Below, piece by piece: positions 9,474-17,058 of a stretch of 64,000 nucleotides of DNA; within the stretch, counting starts at the first letter, position 1, and every line of letters begins with the position of its first letter. Origin of the DNA: Paenibacillus chondroitinus NBRC 15376 (GTDB lineage Bacteria > Bacillota > Bacilli > Paenibacillales > NBRC-103111); the NCBI RefSeq assembly GCF_004000765.1, contig NZ_BILW01000023.1:1-64000 (forward strand). The letters run 5' to 3'. The translations under genes were made by a program, and so were the position numbers. The notes under the pieces are model-generated. The model had not been told where the DNA came from. It saw only the letters and a list, made by a program, of their open reading frames with translations, and did not search any database.

Positions 9474-11117
9474 TCACAAAAGTTTAGATATCATTAATAG
9501 TTGATATAGCATATCTGATACTTCACTGCGCGTTACAGCCGCTTCAGGTTGTATCTCTATCATGTCTTGGGACAAAATATGTTCACGATAAGATAATGCT
9601 AGACTTGCTCTTGCCCATTCGGCCGTTTTCGTGTAATCCGTAAACTGAGCAAGCATATCTCGGATTTCGATGTCCTGTACATTCGTATCCAAGCCGCAAA
9701 GTTTGGCCGCACGGGCAACCATCACAGCAGCTTCCTGACGGGTAATGGTTTGTTCAGGTGTAAATGTATCCTCTGAAGTTCCTTGGATGAGGTCATAGGT
9801 GTAAGCTGTGCCTACATAGGGTGCATACCAGCTATCTGCAGTGACATCTTTGAAAACAAACGCTGCCTTCGGTGTCAGGCCCAGACTTCTGGTTACAATG
9901 GCTGCAAATTCAGCCCTTGTCATCGTTCGATCCGGTGCAAATTGGGTGTCCGATATGCCGTTAAGGATATTTCTGGCAGCCATCGCTTCTATGGATTTCT
10001 GATTGACATGTCCTTGAATATCCGTAAAAGTTCTACCTGCATTCGTGATAACGCTCGGCTTAACATCTTTATTTTTATTCGGCAATCCTTCGGTTTCCGG
10101 TGTCTTGGTTTCGTTGCCCGGATTCGTCTGGGAGCCCTTTTTGACATCTGCCATGTTGTAAAGACTAGTTTTCCCTGCACCTACTCTTTGTACGTTAACC
10201 AGCGTATAAAAAGCCTGCTCCGTAGACATCAGATTTTCACCGCTGCCGTCAGCTGTATGCATAAATCCCTGTCCTTCTCGATAATAACTTAACAGATTTT
10301 CGACAAGGTTATGACCATTTTTAGTAAATCTGCGATCATCTGGACGGATGCCAAGCTCACATAAAGCCATGAGAACTTGCGCTGCGCTTTCCACATTCTC
10401 TGTTCCCCAGGTCGCATACCCCCCCGAGTTATTCTGCATGTTGGATAGGGCTTCAACGGCCTTATCCGTTGCTGCTTTTACCTTTTCCCTACTTTGATAT
10501 TTGGCAAGAGCTTGCAATGCCATACCCGTCACATCAGGGTCAGCTGTGTTACCGGATAAAGCAAATCCCCCGTCTGCCAACTGCCTTGTCAAGATTTCGT
10601 CGATATACATCTCTCTAGTCGCTTGAGTCTTCGCGTTTTTGTTCACAGGTATCTCATATCGGCCTGAATCTAAGGCAATCAGAGCGAAAATCGGACCGTT
10701 AATGCCCTGCCAGTTCGTTTTGTCGAAATCCCCTAAAGGCTCTAACAGGTTATAACCTGCTACATTAGAGGGATCTTTGCCAATAGCGCTCAAAGCCAGA
10801 ATCACTCTCGAATACTCCGTGTATTTCTTGTCATGCAAAACGCCGCCAAGCTCCTTGACATACTTTTCTACAACTTTGTAATAATCGTCATAATAGCTCT
10901 GTGGGACTGAATATCCAGAACGAGCCAGCCCTATAACTGCCCATTCTCCACCTATAGATCCTACCTGCGGCTCTGAAACGGTCTTCGTCAGATAGGATGC
11001 TGTGTTCGTAACAACCTGAGAAATCTCGGCTTGATCTGCTGCAAAAGCTTGAATCGAACTGCTTAAATAAATACAAAAAATAAGAAGTAGAACTGAAAGC
11101 TTCTTCATCATTCTCAT
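9474..11117 (-). CDS. S-layer-anchored alpha/alpha-toroid protein (prenyltransferase/squalene-cyclase-like repeats plus SLH)
   Basis: A signal peptide (residues 1-26, ending SIQAFA) is followed by repeats of the terpenoid-cyclase type helical toroid (about residues 30-310), visible as QLADGGFALSGN, MQNNSGGYATWG and GQGFMHTADG. A short linker then leads to three SLH units (about 365-545; FTDIQGHVNQKSIEAMAAR, FKDVTADSWYAPYVG and a third). No catalytic DxDD or metal site of a terpene enzyme is evident. The same helical fold makes up the alpha domain of transcobalamin and intrinsic factor. As first gene after the cobalamin riboswitch and next to a DUF4430 protein, it probably forms the second half of a corrinoid-capturing pair held in the S-layer. 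Start ATG follows GGAGGG. Confidence 0.8.
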   Translation of the reverse strand: MRMMKKLSVLLLIFCIYLSSSIQAFAADQAEISQVVTNTASYLTKTVSEPQVGSIGGEWAVIGLARSGYSVPQSYYDDYYKVVEKYVKELGGVLHDKKYTEYSRVILALSAIGKDPSNVAGYNLLEPLGDFDKTNWQGINGPIFALIALDSGRYEIPVNKNAKTQATREMYIDEILTRQLADGGFALSGNTADPDVTGMALQALAKYQSREKVKAATDKAVEALSNMQNNSGGYATWGTENVESAAQVLMALCELGIRPDDRRFTKNGHNLVENLLSYYREGQGFMHTADGSGENLMSTEQAFYTLVNVQRVGAGKTSLYNMADVKKGSQTNPGNETKTPETEGLPNKNKDVKPSVITNAGRTFTDIQGHVNQKSIEAMAARNILNGISDTQFAPDRTMTRAEFAAIVTRSLGLTPKAAFVFKDVTADSWYAPYVGTAYTYDLIQGTSEDTFTPEQTITRQEAAVMVARAAKLCGLDTNVQDIEIRDMLAQFTDYTKTAEWARASLALSYREHILSQDMIEIQPEAAVTRSEVSDMLYQLLMISKLL

Positions 11118-11125
11118 TGCTCTCC

Positions 11126-11153
11126 CTCCAATATTTCAAATCAAATATTGGAG
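11126..11153 (-). promoter_or_regulatory. Ribosome-binding-site hairpin of the first B12 operon gene
   Basis: CTCCAATATTT at 11126-11136 and AAATATTGGAG at 11143-11153 form an 11-bp stem that on the transcript includes part of the GGAGGGAG ribosome binding site of the gene starting at 11117. Four bases (11150-11153) are shared with the neighbouring hairpin at 11150-11183, so the two cannot both fold fully. This could be a translational switch; no evidence shows that the riboswitch controls it. Confidence 0.5.
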
Positions 11154-11183
11154 AAGGAGCAGAAATTGTTCTGCTCCTTCTCC
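11150..11183 (-). other. Strong leader hairpin without U tract
   Basis: A 15-bp perfect inverted repeat (GGAGAAGGAGCAGAA at 11150-11164 and its complement at 11169-11183) lies in the leader of the B12 operon. No T run follows it on the minus strand, so it is unlikely to be an intrinsic terminator. It competes with the ribosome-binding-site hairpin. Confidence 0.6.
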
Positions 11184-11318
11184 ATACATGCCTGTGTACA
11201 CCTAAAGATGAAAATAAAAGCATAAAAGACATCAATAGTGCAAAAACCGACTTCTTTACATGACTATGAGTTATATAGTAACATTCCCCTTCTCTCTTAC
11301 TGATTTAATTAGCAACGC

Positions 11319-11346
11319 AAAAAAGCCACCCTCTTCAGGGTGGCCT
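11319..11346 (-). terminator. Riboswitch-linked attenuator terminator
   Basis: On the minus strand GGCCACCCT pairs with AGGGTGGC, followed by TTTTTTG. It lies about 110 bases downstream of the B12 box of the riboswitch and about 200 bases upstream of the first gene. This is the arrangement expected for a transcription-attenuating cobalamin riboswitch. Confidence 0.8.
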
Positions 11347-11454
11347 AACTTCAAATCATTGCGCGCAAAAATACACAATCTCAAATAAAATTATGCTAAC
11401 GCATAATTTTGGTTCCCTCTTCTCACCCCCAAAGAATTAGAAACACCATGAACA

Positions 11455-11636
11455 AAGGCAGGTCTCCTGGCTTATACGTCATTGCTTCTCTTCGCCTTCC
11501 CAATCTAGTATGTAAGACAGTGGCATTTTATGAAGAGTCGCTCAGTAATTACAGTGGTTGGGACCGCGTCGGCTTCGTACCGAGCTTCCCTTTTAAGCAA
11601 GCACCCGAAGGGAATACTTGCACCTTTATCTAGAAC
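11455..11636 (-). promoter_or_regulatory. Cobalamin riboswitch
   Basis: On the minus strand the parts appear in the expected order: AAAGGTGCAAG, GGGAAGCTCGGT, the core CGCGGTCCCAACCACTGTAA, CCACTGTCTTAC, GGGAAGGCGAAGAGAAG, and the B12 box GCCAGGAGACCTGCC (3' end at 11457). It controls the operon from 11117 to at least 5203. With B12 bound it should favour the attenuator at 11319-11346. A short open frame on the plus strand here is only a shadow. Confidence 0.95.
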
Positions 11637-11681
11637 ATTATTAAATTATGAACTAATGGTATCTTCTTTCTACTGTTTTGT

Positions 11682-12200
11682 CTACTTACTTTCATTTACT
11701 GTTAGCTTGAAACTATCTCTAATAAACCGATGATCCTTAATCCATTGGGATACAATCATATAGACATTATCCTTCATATAAGGACTAAATGTTTCATCAT
11801 TCGTAATCTCAACTTGCTTCGGAATCGTGTCTACCAGCATGATACCATCGGTCTCAAATCCGCTCGGGAGCGCTCCAAGAACAAGGACCGTGGAAATATA
11901 AATATTTTTCACAAATACTAGCTGGTCATTTTCAAAAATCAGATATTGCCCAATTCTCTCGATCGCATCCAGCTCTCCTCCAGCCTCTTCCTGCATCTCT
12001 CTTCGAACCGTTTGAAGAACGGGCTCCCCCTTCTCTCTCTTCCCTCCTGGCAACTCCCACCCCCGGCTGTTATGTCGAACAAGAATCAGTTTACCTTGAT
12101 AGAATGCACAAATCAGGACACAATTAGCTTCCTCAATGAGACATTCCCTGGATAAAATAATCTTTTGATTCTGTAAAGCACCTGGAAATTCATACTTCAC
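11682..12200 (-). CDS. Nudix hydrolase
   Basis: About 172 residues from the GTG at 12200; the frame extends upstream, but that part overlaps the glyA terminator. The Nudix box is intact (GGKREKGEPVLQTVRREMQEEAGG, matching Gx5Ex7REUxEExGU), so it should hydrolyse a nucleoside diphosphate linked to another group with Mg2+. The substrate is not predictable from sequence. The ribosome binding site before the GTG is weak, so the exact start is uncertain. The gene lies between glyA and the divergently placed regulatory leader of the B12 operon, all on the same strand. Confidence 0.8.
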   Translation of the reverse strand: MKYEFPGALQNQKIILSRECLIEEANCVLICAFYQGKLILVRHNSRGWELPGGKREKGEPVLQTVRREMQEEAGGELDAIERIGQYLIFENDQLVFVKNIYISTVLVLGALPSGFETDGIMLVDTIPKQVEITNDETFSPYMKDNVYMIVSQWIKDHRFIRDSFKLTVNESK

Positions 12201-12229
12201 TATGCCACCAACTTTATTTTTCTTGTAAT

Positions 12230-12264
12230 AAAAAAAGTACTTGATCCAAAGATCAAATACTTGG
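12230..12264 (-). terminator. Rho-independent terminator of glyA
   Basis: On the minus strand AAGTATTTGATC pairs with GATCAAGTACTT, followed by seven T. It directly follows the glyA stop at 12278 and supports a later start for the Nudix gene. Confidence 0.85.
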
Positions 12265-12277
12265 TCCAGATGCAAAT

Positions 12278-13525
12278 TTAGTAGCTCAACCCTGGATATA
12301 ATGGGAATTGCTCTGTCAGATCACTGACCATTCCCCGTACTTGGTTATGCACAGCTTCGTCCGTAGGATTTTTCAACGTTAACGCCACAATTTTGGCAAT
12401 TGTTTTCATAGCTTCTTGATCCATGCCACGGGCGGTAACTGCTGGAGTGCCGATGCGGACTCCGCTTGTAACCATCGGTTTCGCAGGGTCGAAAGGAATC
12501 GCGTTTTTGTTTACCGTTACGCCTACTTCATCCAGCAAATGTTCCGCCTCTTTACCGGTGATACCCAGACTACGCAAGTCGATCAGCATCAGATGGTTAT
12601 CTGTGCCTCCGGATACAAGATTGACACCTTCAGCCAAAAGCTCTTCTGATAACGTTTTGGCGTTAAGAACAACATTTTGAGCGTACGTTTTAAAATCTTG
12701 TTGAAGCGCTTCGCCAAAAGCAACGGCTTTAGCGGCGATGATATGCATCAATGGCCCGCCTTGCGTTCCGGGAAATACTGCTTTATCAATCGCTGCAGCC
12801 CAAGGCTTGCGGCAAAGAATCATACCGCCGCGGGGTCCCCGAAGAGTTTTATGCGTAGTTGTAGTTACAAAATGAGCGTGCGGTACAGGGCTAGGATGCA
12901 ACCCTGCGGCAACTAACCCGGCAATATGTGCCATGTCCACAAAGAACAAAGCTCCCACGTCATTTGCAATTGCACCTAATGCTTCAAAATCAATAATGCG
13001 AGCATATGCGCTGGCACCAGCTACAATCATGCGAGGCTTATGCTTGAATGCCAATTTGCGAACTTCATTGTAATCAATAAGCCCGTCGCTTTCTCTGACA
13101 CCATAAGGAATAAAGTTATACAAAATACCTGAGGCATTAACATGACTTCCATGTGTTAAGTGACCGCCATGCGCCAAGTTCATACCCAGAACGGTATCTC
13201 CCGGGTTCAGAGCAGCTAAATATACCGCCAAATTGGCTTGCGCGCCGGAGTGCGGCTGCACATTGGCATGCTCTGCGCCAAATAATTCTTTCGCACGATC
13301 ACGCGCGATATCCTCAACGATATCGACATGCTCGCATCCGCCGTAGTAACGTTTTCCCGGATAGCCTTCTGCGTATTTATTCGTCAAAACCGTTCCCATT
13401 GCTTGCAGAACAGCTTCGCTGACGAAGTTTTCAGAAGCGATCAACTCAATTTTGTCACGTTGACGGCCAATCTCCAAATTCATTGCCTCAACAATTTTGG
13501 GGTCTTGTTTACGTAATTGTTCCAC
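12278..13525 (-). CDS. glyA: Serine hydroxymethyltransferase
   Basis: PLP enzyme that converts serine and tetrahydrofolate to glycine and methylene-tetrahydrofolate, the main source of one-carbon units. The 415-residue length is normal. Visible motifs: [11 protein letters not shown] near the start, [14 protein letters not shown], and the PLP lysine in [14 protein letters not shown] at about residue 225. The start is GTG after AAGGAG. Its upstream region carries a MET-box-like site resembling the one at metE, which suggests that one-carbon supply and methionine synthesis are co-regulated here. Confidence 0.97.
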   Translation of the reverse strand: MEQLRKQDPKIVEAMNLEIGRQRDKIELIASENFVSEAVLQAMGTVLTNKYAEGYPGKRYYGGCEHVDIVEDIARDRAKELFGAEHANVQPHSGAQANLAVYLAALNPGDTVLGMNLAHGGHLTHGSHVNASGILYNFIPYGVRESDGLIDYNEVRKLAFKHKPRMIVAGASAYARIIDFEALGAIANDVGALFFVDMAHIAGLVAAGLHPSPVPHAHFVTTTTHKTLRGPRGGMILCRKPWAAAIDKAVFPGTQGGPLMHIIAAKAVAFGEALQQDFKTYAQNVVLNAKTLSEELLAEGVNLVSGGTDNHLMLIDLRSLGITGKEAEHLLDEVGVTVNKNAIPFDPAKPMVTSGVRIGTPAVTARGMDQEAMKTIAKIVALTLKNPTDEAVHNQVRGMVSDLTEQFPLYPGLSY

Positions 13526-13597
13526 AGTCTATTGCTCCTTAGCATCGTTTTGTTATAAAAAAGATATCATAGAGCTGTGGCTATAGAGTAACTGGAT

Positions 13598-13621
13598 TTA
13601 ACTATATCTAGATATAGTTAA
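13598..13621. promoter_or_regulatory. 24-bp perfect palindrome upstream of glyA
   Basis: A perfect inverted repeat centred between 13609 and 13610 (arms TTAACTATATCT and its complement), 73 bases before the glyA start. It overlaps the MET-box-like site at 13613-13629, giving at least three TATAG/CTATA half sites. It looks like a multi-site operator. Confidence 0.6.
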
Positions 13622-13629
13622 TGGCTATA
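13613..13629. promoter_or_regulatory. MET-box-like operator upstream of glyA
   Basis: TATAGTTAATGGCTATA, identical at 14 of 17 positions to the metE site at 4232-4248. It suggests control by the LysR regulator encoded at 4287-5192. Confidence 0.55.
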
Positions 13630-13662
13630 TCAGTAAGAGACAGAGGAAACTTACCTACCTCA

Positions 13663-14259
13663 TTAGAATGGAAAACGAATCACCCGACTACACAGCCGCT
13701 CAATCAATTCCCGCTCATGGCTAATCACCATAACACCCGCACGCTGGCGCTCAGCCCAGCGCAGAACCGCATGCCAGATTTGCGCTTGTGTAATAGCATC
13801 TAACATGGTGGTCATCTCATCTGCAATCAAATAGCGTGTTTCCGGCCCCAGCGCTCTCGCCACACAAATCCGCTGCAGCTCCCCGCCGGACAGTTCGTTC
13901 GGATAGCGATCTAGCCATGCGTCCTCAATCGAGAGTTCCGATCGCATAACAGGGTCCATCATACCTGACTCTTGAAGAGTTCTCCGCAGCTTCCACCTCG
14001 GATTAACCGCTTGTTCAGGATGCTGCAGCACGAACTGAACGGGGTTTCGCAAACCCCTCCTATGCGGAACACCGTCCACACTCACATGTCCTTCTTGCAG
14101 TCCCACATGACCAGCAAGTAATTGACCTAGCGTGGACTTTCCGCAACCACTTGGTCCGACGAGTCCTACGATTTCTCCTGCTCCCACTTGAATATCAAGG
14201 TTATGGAATACCCACGCCTCTTTCCCATACCGATACCCCAAAGTTTTTCCCTCAAGCAC
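13663..14259 (-). CDS. ABC transporter ATPase, NikE/OppF-like
   Basis: A 198-residue ATPase with Walker A GPSGCGKST (about residue 36), signature LSGGELQR (about 118) and Walker B YLIADEMTTMLD (about 140). It lacks the C-terminal oligopeptide-type Cys motif and is shorter than OppF, close to NikE/CntF size. The GTG start overlaps the end of the upstream ATPase gene. It is the last gene of a five-gene importer operon (18641 down to 13663) and pairs with the ATPase at 14252-15169. Confidence 0.85.
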   Translation of the reverse strand: MLEGKTLGYRYGKEAWVFHNLDIQVGAGEIVGLVGPSGCGKSTLGQLLAGHVGLQEGHVSVDGVPHRRGLRNPVQFVLQHPEQAVNPRWKLRRTLQESGMMDPVMRSELSIEDAWLDRYPNELSGGELQRICVARALGPETRYLIADEMTTMLDAITQAQIWHAVLRWAERQRAGVMVISHERELIERLCSRVIRFPF

Positions 14260-15169
14260 TATGTATGCACCTAACCTTTCCGCTTCTTACCGTGCGCGAC
14301 TCAGGAGCTTGCTGTTCACATTCCGAGGTGGCCATAGAACAGCGTGGAGCAAAAACACACCCTGTCGGCAAAGCATCCGGCAGCGGTTGAGCCCCAGGCA
14401 AAGGAATAAATCCGTTGCCCGGGAGCGCTCTCCATAGCGCTTGCGTATACGGATGCCGCAGTCTCTGCCCATCTCCTGTGAAATCGCTGCGGGGGGCAAT
14501 TTCAATTACGGTCCCGGCATACAACACAGCAATCCGATCGGCTACCGTTAAAGCCGCTTCAATGTCATGTGTGATTAACATGACCGCACAACCTTCCTGA
14601 GCCAGCTGCTTGAATCGGCTTAAGGTCTCACTCATAGAAGGCGCATCCAAGCCTGGCGTAGGCTCATCCGCAATCAACAACTGAGCTCCGCTTACAGTTG
14701 CCGTTGAGACGAGAACTTTTCGCGCCATTCCTCCGGAAAGTTGTAAGGGAAACAGCTTGGCGACAAAGTCCGATAACTTATATTTGCTAAAAGCTTTCCG
14801 CTGAAGCTCGTCGGGATTTCCTCGCCGAACCGCTTGTCTCACCTGATCGCCGACGCGCATTAAGGGATCCAGATACTGCACAGACTGAGGAATTAGCGCG
14901 ATTTCTTTCCCACGCAAACCCGCCTGCCTTTCAGCAGTCAGCTTCTCGCCTTTAAAGCGAATTGTCCCCGTAACTTGAGCATTGCCGGGAAGTATGCCCA
15001 GAATGGCATGCGCCAGCAGACTTTTGCCGGAACCGCTGGAACCTACGACGGCCAGAATTTCTCCTGCATCGATCGAAAGCTCCAATTTATGTATGGCTTC
15101 CGTTTTTTTAGGGCGAAAGTGGCGATCCAACGAATTAAAGCTGATCGATAGTTCACTAACCTCCAACAT
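14252..15169 (-). CDS. ABC transporter ATPase, NikD/OppD-like
   Basis: 305 residues with Walker A GSSGSGKS, signature LSGGMARK, Walker B LLIADEPTPGLD and a C-terminal oligo_HPY-type tail containing CVFAPRCSMATSEC, as in the OppD/NikD group. The start is ATG after AGAGGGA. It overlaps the following ATPase by 8 bases. It powers the importer formed with the two permeases upstream. Confidence 0.88.
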   Translation of the reverse strand: MLEVSELSISFNSLDRHFRPKKTEAIHKLELSIDAGEILAVVGSSGSGKSLLAHAILGILPGNAQVTGTIRFKGEKLTAERQAGLRGKEIALIPQSVQYLDPLMRVGDQVRQAVRRGNPDELQRKAFSKYKLSDFVAKLFPLQLSGGMARKVLVSTATVSGAQLLIADEPTPGLDAPSMSETLSRFKQLAQEGCAVMLITHDIEAALTVADRIAVLYAGTVIEIAPRSDFTGDGQRLRHPYTQALWRALPGNGFIPLPGAQPLPDALPTGCVFAPRCSMATSECEQQAPESRTVRSGKVRCIHSA

Positions 15170-15205
15170 ATAACTGAATCCCTCTTTTCCAAGCTTAAAA
15201 TGTGT

Positions 15206-16033
15206 TTAATGCTTATGTGCGCGTCTGGGATCTACCCACGTCTTCAAGTTCTCTCCCAACATGGCAAAAGCCCGAACCAACAGAAGCAAGCACAAGCCAG
15301 GGAACAACGCCAGCCACCACATGCCGGAAGATAAATACCTCATAGATTCGGATAAAATAATGCCAATCGCCGGCTCATGCGGGGAAAGTCCCATCCCTAT
15401 GAAGGTAACGGCAGCTTCGTGCAAAATAGCATGCGGAACGATGAGAATAAGCCCGACCAAAAGCTGGGGCAGCAGATGCGGGATAATATGCCTTGTCGCA
15501 ATCCACCAACTGGATTTTCCGAAATTACGCGATATGGAAACATACGGTGCGAAGCGGATCTGCATCACCTCAGCACGTATGACCCTTGTTAAAGCAGGCC
15601 AATGCGTTAGTGCGACACCGATGATAATACCTTTAGCCCCCCCACCTACAACAAAAGCAATCAAGAGGAGCGTTACAAGATGCGGGACGCTGAGAAATAA
15701 GTCCGTCAGCCAGCTCACTAGTCGATTCACGGTTTTTCCCATAACGGCTGCCGCAAGCCCCATAATCCCCGCTATGATGACGCTTGAAGCTCCAGCAACA
15801 ACACCGACCCTAAGGCTAAGCGCCAATCCTTTGATCGTGCGTGTTAACATATCTCTTCCTAACCAGTCCGTCCCAAAAGGATGCGCGACTGACGGCGCGA
15901 AATTACGCTGGTTCAAGCTGGTAGACAAGCCTGAGGAATCCATTCCTACAGACATAGCGAAAATGATAAGTAAGAAGAGCACAGCAGCAGCCGAAGTTAA
16001 CGCAAGCCTGTGACGATCATGCAGCCATTTCAT
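15206..16033 (-). CDS. ABC transporter permease, NikC/OppC-like
   Basis: 275 residues with an N-terminal membrane segment, the typical FGTDWLGRDMLTR motif of DppC/NikC permeases near residue 53, and further membrane segments. The start overlaps the stop of the upstream permease by four bases, so it is translationally coupled. It forms the membrane channel with the NikB-like permease. Confidence 0.9.
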   Translation of the reverse strand: MKWLHDRHRLALTSAAAVLFLLIIFAMSVGMDSSGLSTSLNQRNFAPSVAHPFGTDWLGRDMLTRTIKGLALSLRVGVVAGASSVIIAGIMGLAAAVMGKTVNRLVSWLTDLFLSVPHLVTLLLIAFVVGGGAKGIIIGVALTHWPALTRVIRAEVMQIRFAPYVSISRNFGKSSWWIATRHIIPHLLPQLLVGLILIVPHAILHEAAVTFIGMGLSPHEPAIGIILSESMRYLSSGMWWLALFPGLCLLLLVRAFAMLGENLKTWVDPRRAHKH

Positions 16034-17058
16034 GGTTTACCGCCTTCTTTCATTCTGGGATCAATCAGGCGATAACTCATATCAGCCATTGCATTTCCTG
16101 AATACACGAACACAGCGCTGAATAAAACAATGCCTAGCAAAAGCGGAACATCGCCTCGTAGCCCTGCTTCCACCGCCGCCTGCCCGAGCCCAGGATACGA
16201 AAATACCTGCTCAGCAAGAACCGCTCCGCCAAACAACTCACTAAATGAAGCAAATTGCAGCGTGATTGCGGGTAAAGCCACATTCCGAAGCCCATGTCTC
16301 CAAAAAATTTGAAAACCCCGCTCCCCTCTCGCTCTTGCAAATATCCAATAGTCTTTGTTTGTAAGATCAACCAGTTTTTCTCGCGTATGCAAAGCGATTG
16401 CTGCAACTCCGGTTACACTGAGTGTCAATGCGGGCAGCAGCATATGGCGGATACGATCTAGCAGGTTCACTTCCTCTGAAGTAACCCCGGCAGGAACAGC
16501 CAGACCAACAGGCAGCCATCCCAACCATACCGCAAAAACGAGCATAAACAGCAAGCCAATCCAAAAAGTAGGCGTCGAGGATAGCGTGTAACAATACCAG
16601 CGAATCAGACGATCGATCCAAGTATTCCGATTCATAGCAGCTAGAACACCGGAAACAAATCCGATGATGCCGGAAAGTACCCAAGCAATCCCCATCAGCG
16701 CAAGAGAGGCAGCAAATCTTTCGCCAATCACTTCGAGCACAGGCCCTCGATAGATCATTGACGTTCCTAAATCACCGCTTGCCACAGCGCACAACCAATT
16801 CCAATACCATGTTACCGGCGGTTCATTGAGTCCCCAGTACTGCATGATCAGTTCTCTCTGTTCAGCGCTTACCTTCATCATATCGGCACCAACATAAGCC
16901 TGAACCGGATCAATTGGTGAGAAGTGAACTAATAGAAAAGAAATAGCGCTCACGGCAAGCAAAAGACAAATCAACCCTAGTCCTTTTCGTAAAAGGAAGG
17001 GAACCAGCATTCGGCTGACCCTTGTCAAGTTAGAGGATTCCCGCTTTATGACTTCCAT
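16030..17058 (-). CDS. ABC transporter permease, NikB/OppB-like
   Basis: About 342 residues. The N-terminal membrane segment and the following loop (HFSPIDPVQAYVG, YWGLNEPP) are typical of DppB/NikB permeases, and the BPD_transp_1 domain includes ARARGERGFQIF. I chose the second ATG because it lies 7 bases after GAGG, whereas the first ATG lies only one base away. It overlaps the end of the substrate-binding protein gene slightly. Confidence 0.9.
   Translation of the reverse strand: MEVIKRESSNLTRVSRMLVPFLLRKGLGLICLLLAVSAISFLLVHFSPIDPVQAYVGADMMKVSAEQRELIMQYWGLNEPPVTWYWNWLCAVASGDLGTSMIYRGPVLEVIGERFAASLALMGIAWVLSGIIGFVSGVLAAMNRNTWIDRLIRWYCYTLSSTPTFWIGLLFMLVFAVWLGWLPVGLAVPAGVTSEEVNLLDRIRHMLLPALTLSVTGVAAIALHTREKLVDLTNKDYWIFARARGERGFQIFWRHGLRNVALPAITLQFASFSELFGGAVLAEQVFSYPGLGQAAVEAGLRGDVPLLLGIVLFSAVFVYSGNAMADMSYRLIDPRMKEGGKP

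Noticed and set aside
11150-11183. Intrinsic terminator in the B12 leader
   Set aside because: The stem is strong but no T run follows it on the transcript; the real attenuator is at 11319-11346.
11409-11633. Plus-strand open frame of 74 codons
   Set aside because: It is the complement of the cobalamin riboswitch and has no ribosome binding site.
15261-16013. Plus-strand frame of 250 codons
   Set aside because: It is antisense to the NikC-like permease and has no domain or start site support.
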